Source: Hybos culiciformis (taxonomy: Eukaryota > Arthropoda > Insecta > Diptera > Hybotidae). From it: 64,000 nucleotides of DNA. The position numbers and the translations under genes are program-made. Where the stretch lies: the NCBI GenBank assembly GCA_964007475.1, contig OZ023273.1:57059834-57123833 (forward strand), given 5' to 3'. The notes below the pieces were generated by a model. It saw nothing but the letters and a program-made list of their open reading frames with translations. It searched no databases and was not told the DNA's origin. Below are positions 38,001-49,899 of the stretch, one piece after another (the stretch's first letter is position 1; the number at the start of each line of letters is the position of its first letter).

Positions 38001-38300
38001 AATAAAAAAAAAACAATAAAAAAACAAAAAAAGACGAAAAAAGCGAAAAAAAAAAAAAAACAAACCAAGAAATTATTAAAAAAAAAAAAAAAAAAAAAGA
38101 ACCAAAAAAATAAAAAAAACAAAAAAAAAAAAAAAAAAGAAAGAACCAAAAAAAACCAAAAAAAAAACCAAAAAAAAAACCAAAAAAAAACCAAAAAAAA
38201 AACCAAAAAAAAACCAAAAAAAAACAAAAAAAAGGCGAAATAAAAAACAAAAAAAGGCGAATAAAAAAAACAAACCAAAAAAATAAAAAAACAAAAAACT
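38001..38300. repeat. A-rich tail with (CCAAAAAAAA)n minisatellite
   Basis: Almost pure A with regularly spaced 'cc' about every 9-10 bases between 38140 and 38225, and 'ggcg' interruptions further on. It yields lysine-rich or phenylalanine-rich frames on the two strands that are not genes. Confidence 0.85.
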
Positions 38301-38570
38301 ATTTTAAAATAATTATTTCGAATAGTTAATTTAACAGTTTGGCACCGTAACAATATATTTTTTTCTCAAACTGCTAAAATTGTTATAATAACAACTTAAC
38401 ATTTTAAATATAACAATTTTGTGTTAATTTTAACAATGTAATATGTCTTTTGAATTAAGAATTTTCGCAATTTTAATTTAACTATAAACCCTTTTGCGCA
38501 AAATCTATAAAGATTTTTTGTTAATTTTACCTATAAAATCTTTTAATTTAACAATTTTTTTTTCTGGGTG

Positions 38571-41500
38571 ACAACAGCAGCAGCTATTAAATTAACGTTA
38601 AGAGTTGGAATTGTGTTGAAGAACTGAATCAAAAGTTATTTTTGTGTTTATTAGAGAATTCACATTTTTTTTGAAAGTTTGTAAAAAATAACACTTTTAA
38701 ACTTTTTACGAAATCAAGATAAATGATATATTTACTTAATTTTTAGAAATATGAAATATAATTAGGGACTTGATTCTTCAACTTGTGTTGAGTTGAATAA
38801 ATAAATTCAAAAGCCAACGACTAAAATGAATGTTTTTGGAAAATTTAATTTATAATAATTTTTTTGTTAAATTTAAAAAAATTGCATATAAGAGTGCGTA
38901 TTAAGCTGAGACTATTTCAAAACACCTTTATTGGTAAAGAAAATTCCTTGTTTTTATTAATTAAGATATAGTCTTGACATTAAAAAATAACATTTTACAA
39001 GGATTTTTACATCACAAAATCTTCATTTGTAAAATAAAAGCACTGGGAACTGCATTCCCAAACTAGAAATCCTAGAAATATTATTTTCAGTTTGTTTGGA
39101 ATGGACCTTAAGTTTACTAAAAAATTTTCTCATTAAAAGGAATTTTTATAGCAATTTTTTTTTTTCGGCCTATTTAAATTCATTAAGTGGCTTTATTATA
39201 CTTTTTTTTTAATTCAAATTTCGCTAAATGAACAACAAGTTCTAATGTTTTTTGAAATTTTCTTTTTTTTTTTATTTTGTTAATGAGACCTGGAAATGAT
39301 TGAATGAAAATTTAAAGAATAATTCATGTAATAATGAGATTATGTGTAAGCATAATTTTAATTTAAATATTGAGATTGGGATGCCAAAAAATTAATTAAC
39401 ATTAAAAATCTTTAAACCTATTTTTGAGAAATAGTAAATTGTGCTATGGAAAATTAAATTTTTATAAACAAATAAATAAAAATTGCGAAATATCTATATA
39501 TATACAATATATAATGCAAATATTTTGAAACCAGAATTGACAACGTCAAGTGTTAATTGAAAATTAGCTCTCAAAGCGAATGTTGATAGGGTTAGGGACG
39601 ATTGGTGTACATGTAACGCCAATGTTTAAGTGATACGTGTTGAAATGATATGAGAAAATTGATTAAGGACATACAATCATAGAACTGTAAAAAACTACCA
39701 CCTTGTTCCTTGACATAAATTTCCAACCTATATTATGTTATTGAATTCATAAGAAAAATTTTAATCTATTCGATTCACTTCCTTTATATATATATTTTTT
39801 TTTTTAAATTACAGCTAATAAATTTATGGTTTTCGAATTAATTTCATTAAATTACAAACATGTGTGAATCATCAAGCTGTAATAAATTGTGTTTTGATTT
39901 CCCATATTTTATTTTTAATAAGTGGTTACATGCTAGAGTAATTTTGATTAAAGAAAAATAAAAAAAAAAAAAAAATTAAAGGAATAACTTGAAAACACTT
40001 CAATAAAGAAAGATAAATTCTTAAGTGTACCAATTGAAAAAATACATTTAATTTAAGATATAAATGTTTATACCCCATTCTTGTTATAATTATAATGTTT
40101 TTAAACACGTTATTATGTTCTATCATTAAAATGAATAAATATAATGACAGCGGTTCCGCCGCTTTTAATGTTTCATTTACAATTCTTTTGGTTTGGAAGA
40201 AAAACATTATTGAACTTATAGTTTCATCTTAGGCCGAATGAAAATATATTTATAAAAAAGATTTGGTAAAATTAAGGAATAATTTTTAGTATTCTTTTTC
40301 AAAGTTATTCGGCGAAGGATAAAAAACAAACGAATAATAAAAAATAAAATGAGAAAATTTATCATTAATGACATTAAAAATTGTAAGCGTACTAACATAC
40401 ATTTATACATAAATATTATGAAGTTATAAACATTAGTAGGAAGCCGTATATATAAATAAGGTAAGGTATAGCAACAAAATAAACAAAATTTTAGATTTAA
40501 AACTTTTTCCAAATATTTACAAAAAAATAAATATAAATAAAAAAAAAAAATTATTCTAAAAATTTCCAAAACATTTAGTTTTTCCACATGTCTTAACATT
40601 TATACACAAATTTAAGTTATTTTCCCTTCAATGCACATTTTCATACACACAATGTATACATTATATATACTATACACATATATTAAATGCTTATATAGAG
40701 AAAAATATTGGTAAGTAATTTTAAAAATATTTTACCTTTAAATTTACTGGAATTTATCAAAGAAAAAAAAAAAAAAACAAAAATTAGGTATTTGTATGAA
40801 AATAAAAACCATATCCATAAAGAAATCACCTGTATTTTATCATTTTATTTTTCACAAGTCCTTATTTTATACTCTAACTTTTATGTAAAAGGAAATTGGA
40901 CAAACGTGATTCTATCATAAAATTTTAAATTATGAATCTTTTATTTTATTTTTGTTTTTTTTTTTTTTTTTGTCTAACAGTAAGTAAATATTAATATTTG
41001 AAGAAATCTAAGACAAAATGCAACAGGAATTTCATAAAATATTAAAAGTTTGAAATTTTTTTGTAATAATTTTTTTGGTTTTGGAAAAATGAATTTAAAT
41101 ATATGTATGAAATCAAATCGTGTGTGTCAATTTAATATCTGAGATCATTTTATACTAGAAAAAAATAATGTGTCAAAAATCACTCGTCAATTTTCGGCTT
41201 GAGAAAAAGTTGAGCACAATAAGTTCTACAGATCAGTTCATTGAAATTTGAGGCTTCTGAATGCAAAATAGGATTTGGCTAGACTGTATTTTATATTTAT
41301 TAATAAGTCCAACATTTTTTGCTAAATTCTAATTATTATTATAACTTCGAAATTTCATTAATTGGGACAAGTTCTTCATTCAGAGAATGTTCTATTAATA
41401 TTTGGTCAGTCAAGTAACAAAAATTAGTGAAATTATCAATTTTTCATTATGGTCCCATTTTCAGTGTTTATAAAAAGTTATGCACTGCCGTAAGAAAAAA

Positions 41501-42400
41501 TAAAAATCTATATATTATATACTTAATACAAATAATTCAAAATATAAAGTTATATTTTTGAATTTATTATTTAATATTATTTGGAAAATCGAAAATAAAT
41601 TTTCATGCCTTTTTCCAAAATTTGGTTTGGATTTATTTTTAATTACTTTATATTTTTTATTACCAAATAATATTTTTTAATAAAATATAACTTTATATAA
41701 ATATGTATATGTAAAATTTATTTTCCAATTTTAAAGTGATTTTGTATTTAAATTTAATAAATTTTTACCTATATATAAAATATTTTTCCAAGATTTTCGT
41801 ACTGATTCCATTTTATTGAAATCCAAATGGAAATATTTTTTTATCAAAAAATAAATTTAATTTTTTCAACTGAATATTTCTTAAAGTCAACCGTAAACTA
41901 ATTCTTTGGTATATTATAAGATTCAATAAGTCAGTTTGACTTATAAAAATAAATTGTTATAAAATAGATAAAAAAAAAAAATAAAGAAAATCAAATAAAA
42001 AAGATTTTGTTATAATTTTTTTTTTTTTTTTGATAATCATCATGAAATAATCTTTTTTGAAAAAAAAATTGTTTTCTTTATTTTTTTCTGATTCCCACAA
42101 ACTGTAAATAATACTAATCCACTACACACTACATAAATATCTACATTCATATTCAACATCAAGTACCCATTATGGTCAATATTGTGTTTATTAAATTCCG
42201 GATGTTCGATAGTTGATTAAAATATAGTATAGATTATAGAAGGTGTTTTTTATAATTAACTTGTAATTTTGATTTACTTTGGAATCAAATTACCTACATA
42301 CTTCATTTCGAAATTATTGTTTAATTAAATAATAATGTTTATATTATAATAAAAATATGAATAGTACTTTTAATTTCAAATATTTGCTTACATATTATTA
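38571..42400. other. AT-rich stretch without a supported gene
   Basis: Frames at 39926-40207, 40216-40599 (127 codons, minus) and 40708-40920 have Phe/Ile/Leu/Lys-dominated composition expected from AT-rich DNA. No domain, signal or repeat structure convinces me. Confidence 0.5.
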
Positions 42401-43354
42401 GGGGAGAGGCCTGCAGGTTGTCACTGCTTGCAGGTTGCCACCACTGATGTATTTTAATATTCTAGCATTCTCACAACCTAAACTCCTAGTGACATCGACG
42501 TCAAAAGAACAGTTGTCACTTTTAATCTACTTCTGGAGCTGACAGACGCAATAACACAGTGTTTACTGAGCAAAGTGTGAATTATTATTTTAAAAAACTT
42601 TAAAAATTAAAAATTGTGTTTTTGTCCTGTGCTCATAAAGTGAACTTTTTTATTAGGAATTCAATATAAATATTTGTGTTGTGTTGCTTTTTCATTCAAT
42701 TAACATATTCCAAAAAGAATTAAAAATATATTATGAATTGGCAATTTTTTTGAAATGGATTATACAAAATTGCGTCACAATGCAGGTTGCCACCTTTATT
42801 GGTTTGGAGGTTGCCACCTTGATGCAAGCACTGATGACTGTATGATTTGTTTGAAGAAAATGCCAGAAGTAGACACAAATCTATTATGTCCCACGAATGC
42901 AAAAGAGCCGTTCACGCGAAATGTGTTTCAGTGTTTAAACTTGCCCGAATTCTGATTCCGATGAAGATTTGGAATGATTCCATAGCATATTGCAATTTTA
43001 TTTTATGTCAATTTTCAGTCATTTCTTTAAGTTTACAGCCACTGTGTGCGAGTGAAATTCAATAAATTTGAATAAATTTTTAAATGAGACATTTTTCAGT
43101 TTCAGTTTTTCAACATTTTCAGCAATTTTCCAAAGGGTGACAACCTGCAAGCCCAAATTTGAAGAGTTCGATTTTAGATGCTTTAGAAAATTTGCTATGT
43201 AATATTTATTTTTTGAGATTTGAAATGATTTCTAGCCAAGGATTGTAGCTTTTTACTTCCTCTTTCCAACGTATATACTATATGCACAATACGTTAATTT
43301 TTGGCGAGTTATGATAAAAAAAGCTATGGGGTGGCAACCTGCAAGCCTCTCCCC
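42401..43354 (+). mobile_element. TA-flanked zinc-finger element, copy 1
   Basis: The ends 'ggggagaggc' and 'gcctctcccc' are bordered by TA (42399-42400, 43355-43356). The same element lies inverted at 55144-56062, roughly 85-90 percent alike by eye. The motif 'gcaggttgccacc' recurs at both ends and internally (42421-42441, 42782-42820, 43135-43150, 43330-43345). Between about 42833 and 42990 are remnants of a protein tail: DDCMIC, then in another frame HECKRAVHAKC, then in a third frame TCPNSDSDEDLE and a stop. This gives a C-x2-C ... C-x2-C-x5-H-x2-C ... C-x2-C layout like the C-terminal PHD/RING-like fingers of some transposases (pogo/jerky, piggyBac). TA flanks favour the Tc1/mariner-pogo side. 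Confidence 0.75.
42755..42997 (+). pseudogene. decayed C-terminal zinc finger inside the TA-flanked element, copy 1
   Basis: An ATG-initiated frame from 42755 starts MDYTKLRHNAGCHLYWFGGC (the GCHL parts are encoded by the AGGTTGCCACC repeat) and contains CMICLKKMPE. It loses the finger after that. The matching second half (MSHECKRAVHAKC) starts near 42889 in another frame and the acidic tail (SDSDEDLE) ends at a stop near 42997 in a third. In copy 1 the first Cys of the second pair is Ser; in copy 2 it is still Cys. The same frame offset is present in copy 2, so the break predates the spread of these copies. Confidence 0.55.
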
Positions 43355-45744
43355 TACATATTACAAAATTCTCGGGGATTAAGAACACAGTGATTAGTTA
43401 TAATGTTATATGATAGCACTTAACAAAACTATTTTAATTTTAAATATTTTAAGATTCATTGTTGAAACAAAAAATTCAATTTATGGCAATAGAATTAGAA
43501 ATAACATTTGCACCATACCAAATTAATTTTGTTTATAAATTATGTACGTATTTCAACCCCAACTTTAGCATCGATTTCAGTTTCTTTATTTGATTTTCTT
43601 TTAATTACTATTCATTTTTTATTTAAAATAAAATAAGACTCACCTATCTTTCATGAATTTTATGCCTGAAATTGAAAAAAAATCTCATTTTATTAAGAAA
43701 ACATGAACTTTAAACAGGCAGAACATGAAAATATAAAATAATTTTTTTTTTATAATTAACTTTATGCTAAAATATTATGTATACTAGTAATACTTGTACG
43801 CGAAATTTTAAACCTGGCAAATTGTATTAAATAACAAACATTAAAGCTAATTATGTACGTTGATGATAAAAAATATACATAATCTATGCATGTATTGATT
43901 AATAAGAATTATGAATTAGATGTAGAAATTTTTTATTTTCAATTTTTTATATTCTTATATTAATTTTAGAACCCAAAAGTTTTTTTTATTTTTAATGGTA
44001 TAGTTATTCTTATCATTTTAATAAGTATCTTCAAAATGCAAAATTGAAATAAAATAAGGAATAAGCTTTTAGTAAAAACTAAATAAAAAAAATATGTATG
44101 TAACAAAAACTTTCTAATCCATTTTGATATCTTTAAAAAATTTTCTTGTACCAGAAAAAAAAAAAATAAGATAAATCCTGTTTTCAATAAAGACTTAACG
44201 ATTTACATTTAAAAAAAAAAAGAAAAAATTTTTTAAAATGTATTTCTAAAGATTATATAAACTTTTTTCTTAAAATAAAATAAAAAAATGAGAATACCTA
44301 CATCCCTTATTCAAGAAAATGGAAAAAAAAAAATGCAAACGCTCTTTGAAGAATAAATTCACATTTAAAGAATTTAAAAACTTTTAAATTATTCCCTGGT
44401 TTTCAGATTTTCGGATTTGATGTATGTGATAAGTACTAAATAGAATGTACTTACTTCAAATAATATCTCCGCAGATAAAGTTATGGTGCTGTAATATAAG
44501 CTCAACAACACGAATTTTTTTCTAATCTAAGAGGAAATAATCATCATGAGTTCAATAAATGCAGCTTAGAATTATTCTATAAATTCATGTTTAATTTTAA
44601 TTTTTATTCAAAACTGTTAAATGTTCAGTACGACATAGGAAATAAAATTAATATACAGCAAATTTCCTAAAAAATCAAAAAGTTAAGTTTTCCAATTAAT
44701 GTTTCTTTTTATGATTTTGTTTCTGGATTTTTGAACCTTACATATATCTAGAAGATATGTAAAAGCTCAAAATATGTCGCAAATTATGGAATATTTATTT
44801 TACGATTTGAAAGCTTTGTTTTTATTGCTATAATCTAATCTTCGTGTAAGCTGGCAAGAGTCGAATCTAAGGACATGAATTTAATACTATTCAATATATA
44901 AATATATTAAATGGCTCTTCAGTTTCGAAAATAAATTATGATTTTAATATTGATAAAAGTATATTTTTCATAATAACTAAAAAATCAAATTTTGTTATTT
45001 AAAATTTTCATGTGGAATTTATAAAACGTACACCTACATTCATTAAGGTTATAGATAGTAAACCTGAGATCTTTAGACCAAGAACTTTATTTAAAGGATA
45101 AAGTTTACGATATTGAATTGTAATTTAAAAGAACTCCAGATAAATCACTAAAATTTTATAATGGTAAGAAAAAGAAATTGTCCTGAAAATTTATTTTATT
45201 CATTTAACGGAAAGAATATTGTTTGGGATCCGAATATTTTTATAAATAAGTGTGTCGAAGACAATATGCATTTATTTTCAAAATGAGGGCGTGCTTTGAT
45301 TCCAAAAAAATTTCAAATAAAATAGGAACGCAGCTGGAAGTATAAGTCATAAGATAATTTTATCTTCTATCTTTCATAATGAAAATAATCAAGAATAATT
45401 ATTATTCACAAATAAAATGAGCAAAGTTTGGAATAATATCAAACATAAATTATTGAATCCTTGTGTCTTGAACCTATCTATTTCTGGTATACTGGTCAAA
45501 TAAAATTCTTGTTTATATTAAAAAAAAAAAAAAATTATTATAACTAACATAATAAATATAGTATTTATGTTTTATTTAAGTTCGAAATTTTCATTTTTTA
45601 TGAAAACAACTTTTATATTGGTTTTATCTTTCGATTGCAAAACTTTTAAGGTTAAAAAAACACCCACATCAACATTTTAAATTTGATCGAAAAACTTAAA
45701 ACATGCACTTTTCTATATAGAAAAAAAAATATATAAATACATTA

Positions 45745-45775
<31 letters not shown>

Positions 45776-46521
45776 TTTGCACTTTTATCATAATTTGAGT
45801 TTGCATAATTTATGGGAACTTTTATTAATGCAAGTTTTCAAATTTTTCTTTTATCATATACGTACAACATAGTTTTCAAACGAACAAAATAAAATAAAAA
45901 ATATGAACTGGAAGCAAATATTGAAAAATAACCATAATAACGTATAAAGAAGAATGGAAAGATTACAGACCTGAATGTACCTACATATATCTTATAGTAT
46001 TTTTTATTTAAAAATAAATTTTTTTTTTTTTGCAATAAAGTTCAAGATAATGCTGTTGTTTTGGGACATTATAAATTCATTTAAAATTAAGTTTCATTAT
46101 ATAAGTATATTTTATTTCAATGTATTAAGTAAATATAATATAATAGAGTACCTATGTATCTTTACTTATTGACTATATAAAAAGTTTAAGTCATTTATTA
46201 ATTTTTCATTTTAATTTAACTATCGTCTGGACAATAGATTGAATTTGTCAAGAGTTGTTATAAGTATTACAGAATTGTAATATAAACTAATTTTAAATTA
46301 ATATAAAAAAATAAATATTTTTAAATAATTAATTTTTAAACAATAAGTCTTTATTTTAATCTAATCTCTTTAAATGCAAATATTTTAGCATTTATTCAGC
46401 AAAAGCTACTTTTTATCAGTTAAATTTTTTTTCAAGGGAGTTGGTATAGTCATATAGACAGAGAATAAAAAACAGAAAATATTATAAAAATCTACAGAAC
46501 AATAATACATGAATGAAGTAT
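43355..46521. other. AT-rich stretch without a supported gene
   Basis: Frames at 43966-44187, 45838-46035 and 45975-46172 are compositional. A TA microsatellite lies near 45745-45772. Confidence 0.5.
45745..45772. repeat. (TA)n microsatellite
   Basis: About 13 ta units. Confidence 0.9.
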
Positions 46522-46737
46522 TGAGCCCGTTTTCAACTTTACAATTTAAATTTGTTTTCGATTTTTTTTTATACTTCTAGATACCCGCTCTCTATTCAGA
46601 TACCAATTTTAATTGAAATCAACTCAGCCCGGTTGAGAGCATACAACTCCATAGCTATGAGCGCGCGATAGACAGACGGACAGACAGAAAGTGAAAGCAT
46701 AGTCTGGTTTTATCTTTTTTGATGGAAAACGGGCTCA
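46522..46737. mobile_element. candidate small MITE with TGAGCCCGTTTTC ends
   Basis: 'tgagcccgttttc' at 46522 is matched by its complement ('gaaaacgggctca') ending near 46737, giving 13-bp perfect inverted ends around about 216 bp. The interior is less AT-rich and contains 'gacagacggacagacag', a motif common in insect non-autonomous elements. The target duplication is unclear. Confidence 0.55.
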
Positions 46738-47041
46738 CTTTAAAATTTATTTTTGAATACATTTCGAATATTGGATCAATCATCTTTATGGCAACATTAA
46801 AGTAAAAATATATATTATACAATAATGTGTATTTAATATTCTTTTTTTTTTAATATTTCCTGTTGAGTGAAAGCTCCGGAATTCAATATATAAATAAATA
46901 TAAAAAAATAGTTTTTGTTTTTTTTCACAAACATTTTTATTTAAAAAAAAAAATAGTAATTAAATTCTACTTTCAAAAATTCAGCAATGTTAAAAAAATA
47001 TGTGAATTAAATATATTTTTTAAATTTTCCATTCTATTAAA

Positions 47042-47245
47042 TTAAATTTTGCGTATATTTTCGAAAACCATATTGGCGAAATAGTGAATTTAAATGCATT
47101 TAGACCATGGAGTTTGGAACAATGTGTAACATTAACATTTGTGGAAAGATTGGTATCCCTTTCCAGTTCTGTTTTAGTGGATTTTCGCGGAAAATCTGTC
47201 AGATATGAACATTATTTAAATAATCTACAAGTACAACCAGATTAA
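47042..47245 (+). CDS. unrecognised 67-codon open frame without ATG (possible exon or gene fragment)
   Basis: Between an in-frame stop at 47039-47041 and a TAA at 47243-47245 the plus strand reads LNFAYIFENHIGEIVNLNAF, continues through RPWSLEQCVTLTFVERLVSL and VLVDFRGKSVRYEHYLNNLQ, and ends QVQPD. Its base composition is far less AT-rich than the flanks and its amino-acid content is balanced (Trp, Cys, Pro, Arg, Gly, Asp), unlike the Lys/Ile/Phe frames elsewhere. There is no Met start and no clear upstream AG acceptor. AATAAA occurs at 47277-47282, which is weak evidence in such DNA. I do not recognise the family. It could be the end of a retrocopy, a captured fragment, or part of a mobile element. 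Confidence 0.35.
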   Translation, partial: LNFAYIFENHIGEIVNLNAFRPWSLEQCVTLTFVERLVSLSSSVLVDFRGKSVRYEHYLNNLQVQPD

Positions 47246-47282
47246 GTTTATATGTTTCTCATTGTATCGTGTCACAAATAAA

Positions 47283-47810
47283 TGTTCTTCAAGAAGTTTA
47301 CCAGTATAACCAATTGTAACTTTGACCAACCTTGAACAATTGTCAACCTGTAGTATAAAAAGAATTTTTTCCACTGCGACCGACATGAAACATTTATTGT
47401 TATATTTTGTACAACTTTATATAAAATCCAATCGCAAAAAAGAAATGAAAAATAATCAAAAACGTTCAACAAAATTATTATATTTTTTTTTTTGAATTTT
47501 TATTGTCTTGAAGTGCTTTGAATTCTTCAGGCAATATTTGAATAATCCTTTTTTCTGTCAAAATATTGGTTTTTTTTTCTTTAAACAAACTAACTCACTT
47601 CCTGTTTCCTTCGCTTCATAATAACGTAAGGAGAACTTCTGATTTTTGAACAAAAAATAAAAAATTATAATAAATGTACATATTTTTGTGAAATAATATT
47701 AGGGTGTAGTTAAAATAATAAAGTTTCAGGATTACACAGAGCAGACTAAAATTAAATGTGTGAACATGAAACTAATATTTTAAGAAAATCTGTTTATCAT
47801 AACCCATGTA
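47283..47810. other. AT-rich stretch without a supported gene
   Basis: The minus-strand frame at 47272-47472 shows no domain. Confidence 0.5.
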
Positions 47811-48198
47811 GGACATCCGATACCGGAAATTTTTTTTGAAAGCGGGCATCTGGTACTAAATTCTTTTAGCACTGGGAACCGGGAAATCTAAAAAACTGAA
47901 ATGCAATAAAATTAAGAAAAATCTAAACATTTACCAATTGAAATAGTATTTTATTTAAGTTGAAGTTTAAGTTTAAGAAGTTACCTAGCTTTTCAAATTA
48001 TTTTTCTTTCCATATTATATGTTATTTAATATTTTTACATAACCATTGATATATTTACAAGCTAATTACACGAAATTTCGATCAATATTCAGTACCAAAA
48101 AACCGGGAAACATATCAAATCAGAACCGGGATTTCGATACTTGAAAACTGGGTGGTATTCCCAAATTTCCGGTTCTGGGAAACCGGGATTAAATGTCC
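47811..48198. mobile_element. candidate TIR element rich in CCGG(G/T) motifs, TA flanks
   Basis: 'ggacat' at 47811 and 'atgtcc' ending at 48198 are bordered by TA. Inside, 'gataccggaaattt' near 47820 is mirrored by 'aaatttccggttctggg' near 48165. 'accggga' or its complement recurs at least five times (near 47880, 48100, 48127, 48170, 48183). No protein is visible. The iterated motif may be a transposase-binding repeat. Confidence 0.5.
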
Positions 48199-49315
48199 TA
48201 TATACAAGTCTCAAAAAATCTTGCGGTTGAAGGTTTGTCAGCAAATTTCGTATGTAGGTACCATATCTCAGCTTTTAAACGTCATACCAGGTTTGGCTGA
48301 TTAGTGGACTCCTACTTCTTTTTCAAATTATAAATTGTAATTTTTTGCTTTTGTTTTCTTCTAGAAAACGTATTTTCTAAATATCAAAAATTTATTTTTT
48401 TAGGCAAAGATTTAGATTTATACTAAGAATTACATATAAAAAAATAATTAATAATTCTTGAGTTTCAGCAAATGTTGAATTTCATCTTCTTCGTTCTTAC
48501 AGCATCTTATCGATGAAATGTGGAAAAAATTCATAAACATTTTTTTTTACCAATTCGTAACGTTCTCTTTCTGGCTAATTAATTTTTCAAAATTTATAAA
48601 CTTGTAATTCTGTAATTGCTCTTACAAATATTACACTCCACTATACTTATTTGTACATGATATACATAATTTCATTCAATATCTTCTTGAATTTAATCAT
48701 TTTATAGGAAATTACATTATAAAAATTCAATGTTATTTACATTTTCGATTATAAAAATTGAAAAAAAAAAATGAAGCACCCATTTACAAATTCAGAAAAT
48801 AAATTTTTTTTTTGTCGTTCCAATCAAATATCAGTATAATTCCATTATAAAAAGATTACTTCAAAGACATTAACAAGATATGAAAATCATCATTATTAAT
48901 CCAAAAAAAAAAAAAAAATTATATTGGTAAAAGATGATCTTATCTATGGTTATCTTTATTCGCTTTACTATACCTTAAACTTCTTTAGTATTCTGAAAAG
49001 ATGGTATATGTCAAGATTTAAGTTAAAGCTAAGCTAGTTAAATTTAAACTTTATGCTTGAAAAATAAAATAAAATTAAAATATCAGTTCAAAAAATCACA
49101 TAAAATCAACTTTTAATGGAGTTGTCATTGAGCAATTAGAAACAAATGAGTAAAATAGCCAAATATCAAAATAATATTTCGTTACAAATGTGATCAACTG
49201 TCAACTGATATTAGAGTGTCGCTTAATTAATACTCCACATCTTATATAATTTCGATTAAAATAATTTTAGATGCAATATAAGGTGAGATTTACTTATTAA
49301 TTACTAATGGTATGC
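48199..49315. other. AT-rich stretch without a supported gene
   Basis: A short higher-complexity piece at 48205-48310 ('aaacgtcataccaggtttgg') is unassigned. The remainder is AT-rich. Confidence 0.5.
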
Positions 49316-49899
49316 TTACTAACCAGTGGCATAACTACAAATATTGCGCCCCTAGGCGAAAATAAATTTGCGCCCACCCACCCCACAATTAAAAAAAATG
49401 GAACCAATAATTTTTGTTTTATTTTTGAAAATTTATTTTTTAATTTTTTATAAAAAAATAACTCTTCAGTTTTCGCCTATTATTTTAATTATCATTATAA
49501 CTGGCGACTCGTCAACGCCGTTTTGCATGAACATTAAACTTCTTTTTTAAGTCGGAAACGACCCACCATCTTTATAAAAACAACACACACACTTAATTCA
49601 AGTGAGACAAATTTGAAAAATGACACAAATTCCAGTCCGAGGTGGGAATCGAACCCACGACCGAACACGCCGTAGGATAATGGCAATACCACTACACCAT
49701 GACGGCCGACATGGGTGTAAAGTTTCAGCTGTCATCGATCAGATAGCAGATATTGATATCCCTGCATGCTTAAATTCATTTTCGAAGTAATATTCTTAAT
49801 GTGATTTTGAATTAAAATAAATAAAAACTATTTTTGTGAAAAATCATGAATTTTGTTGGTAAAATGCTGACGTTCGGTAGTTACGCCACTGTTACTAAC
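49316..49899. mobile_element. hAT-type element (49324-49891) with perfect 8-bp target duplication, carrying a SINE
   Basis: The ends 'cagtggcataactac' (49324) and 'gtagttacgccactg' (ending 49891) match with one mismatch. The 8-mer ttactaac flanks both sides (49316-49323, 49892-49899). The ends resemble those of 63175-63887 (cagtggcgtagctag), so both may belong to one family. No transposase fragment is seen. About 260 bp of the interior is a minus-strand tRNA-derived SINE. The frame at 49368-49550 is not a gene. Confidence 0.92.
49450..49707 (-). mobile_element. tRNA-derived SINE nested in the hAT element
   Basis: On the minus strand the element begins with a tRNA-like head (about 49636-49707) holding an A box 'tggtgtagtggta' (49687-49699) and a perfect B box 'ggttcgattcc' (49645-49655). 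The T-arm stem gtggg/cccac is intact, but the acceptor arms do not pair well, so this is not a working tRNA gene. Downstream are a non-tRNA body ('aaatttgtctcacttgaatt', 'aaacggcgttgacgag') and an AT-rich tail near 49450-49490 ('ataatgataattaaaataa'). The tail end is not precisely fixed. Confidence 0.75.

Larger units (their letters stand above)
37311..38570. mobile_element. candidate TIR element with CACCCAGAAAAAAA ends, carrying a 5S-like insert
   Basis: The left end 'cacccagaaaaaaaa' at 37311 is matched by the complement 'ttttttttctgggtg' ending at 38570. Both flanks then hold many copies of 'gttaaattaaca'/'tgttaatttaac'-like motifs. A perfect hairpin lies at 37788-37842 and a 5S-rRNA-like segment with an A-rich tail at 37919-38300. 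No target duplication is clear. The frames at 37635-37823 and 37937-38353 are hairpin and homopolymer sequence, not genes. Confidence 0.6.

Noticed and set aside
37937..38353. 138-codon Phe-rich minus-strand frame and Lys-rich plus-strand frame.
   Set aside because: They are translations of an A-rich homopolymer-like tail.
40216..40599. 127-codon minus-strand frame with hydrophobic stretches.
   Set aside because: Composition is that of random AT-rich sequence; no neighbouring exon, domain or start context supports it.
49636..49707. Possible functional tRNA gene on the minus strand.
   Set aside because: The A and B boxes and T-arm are good, but the acceptor stem does not pair. A SINE body and tail follow, so it is a SINE head.
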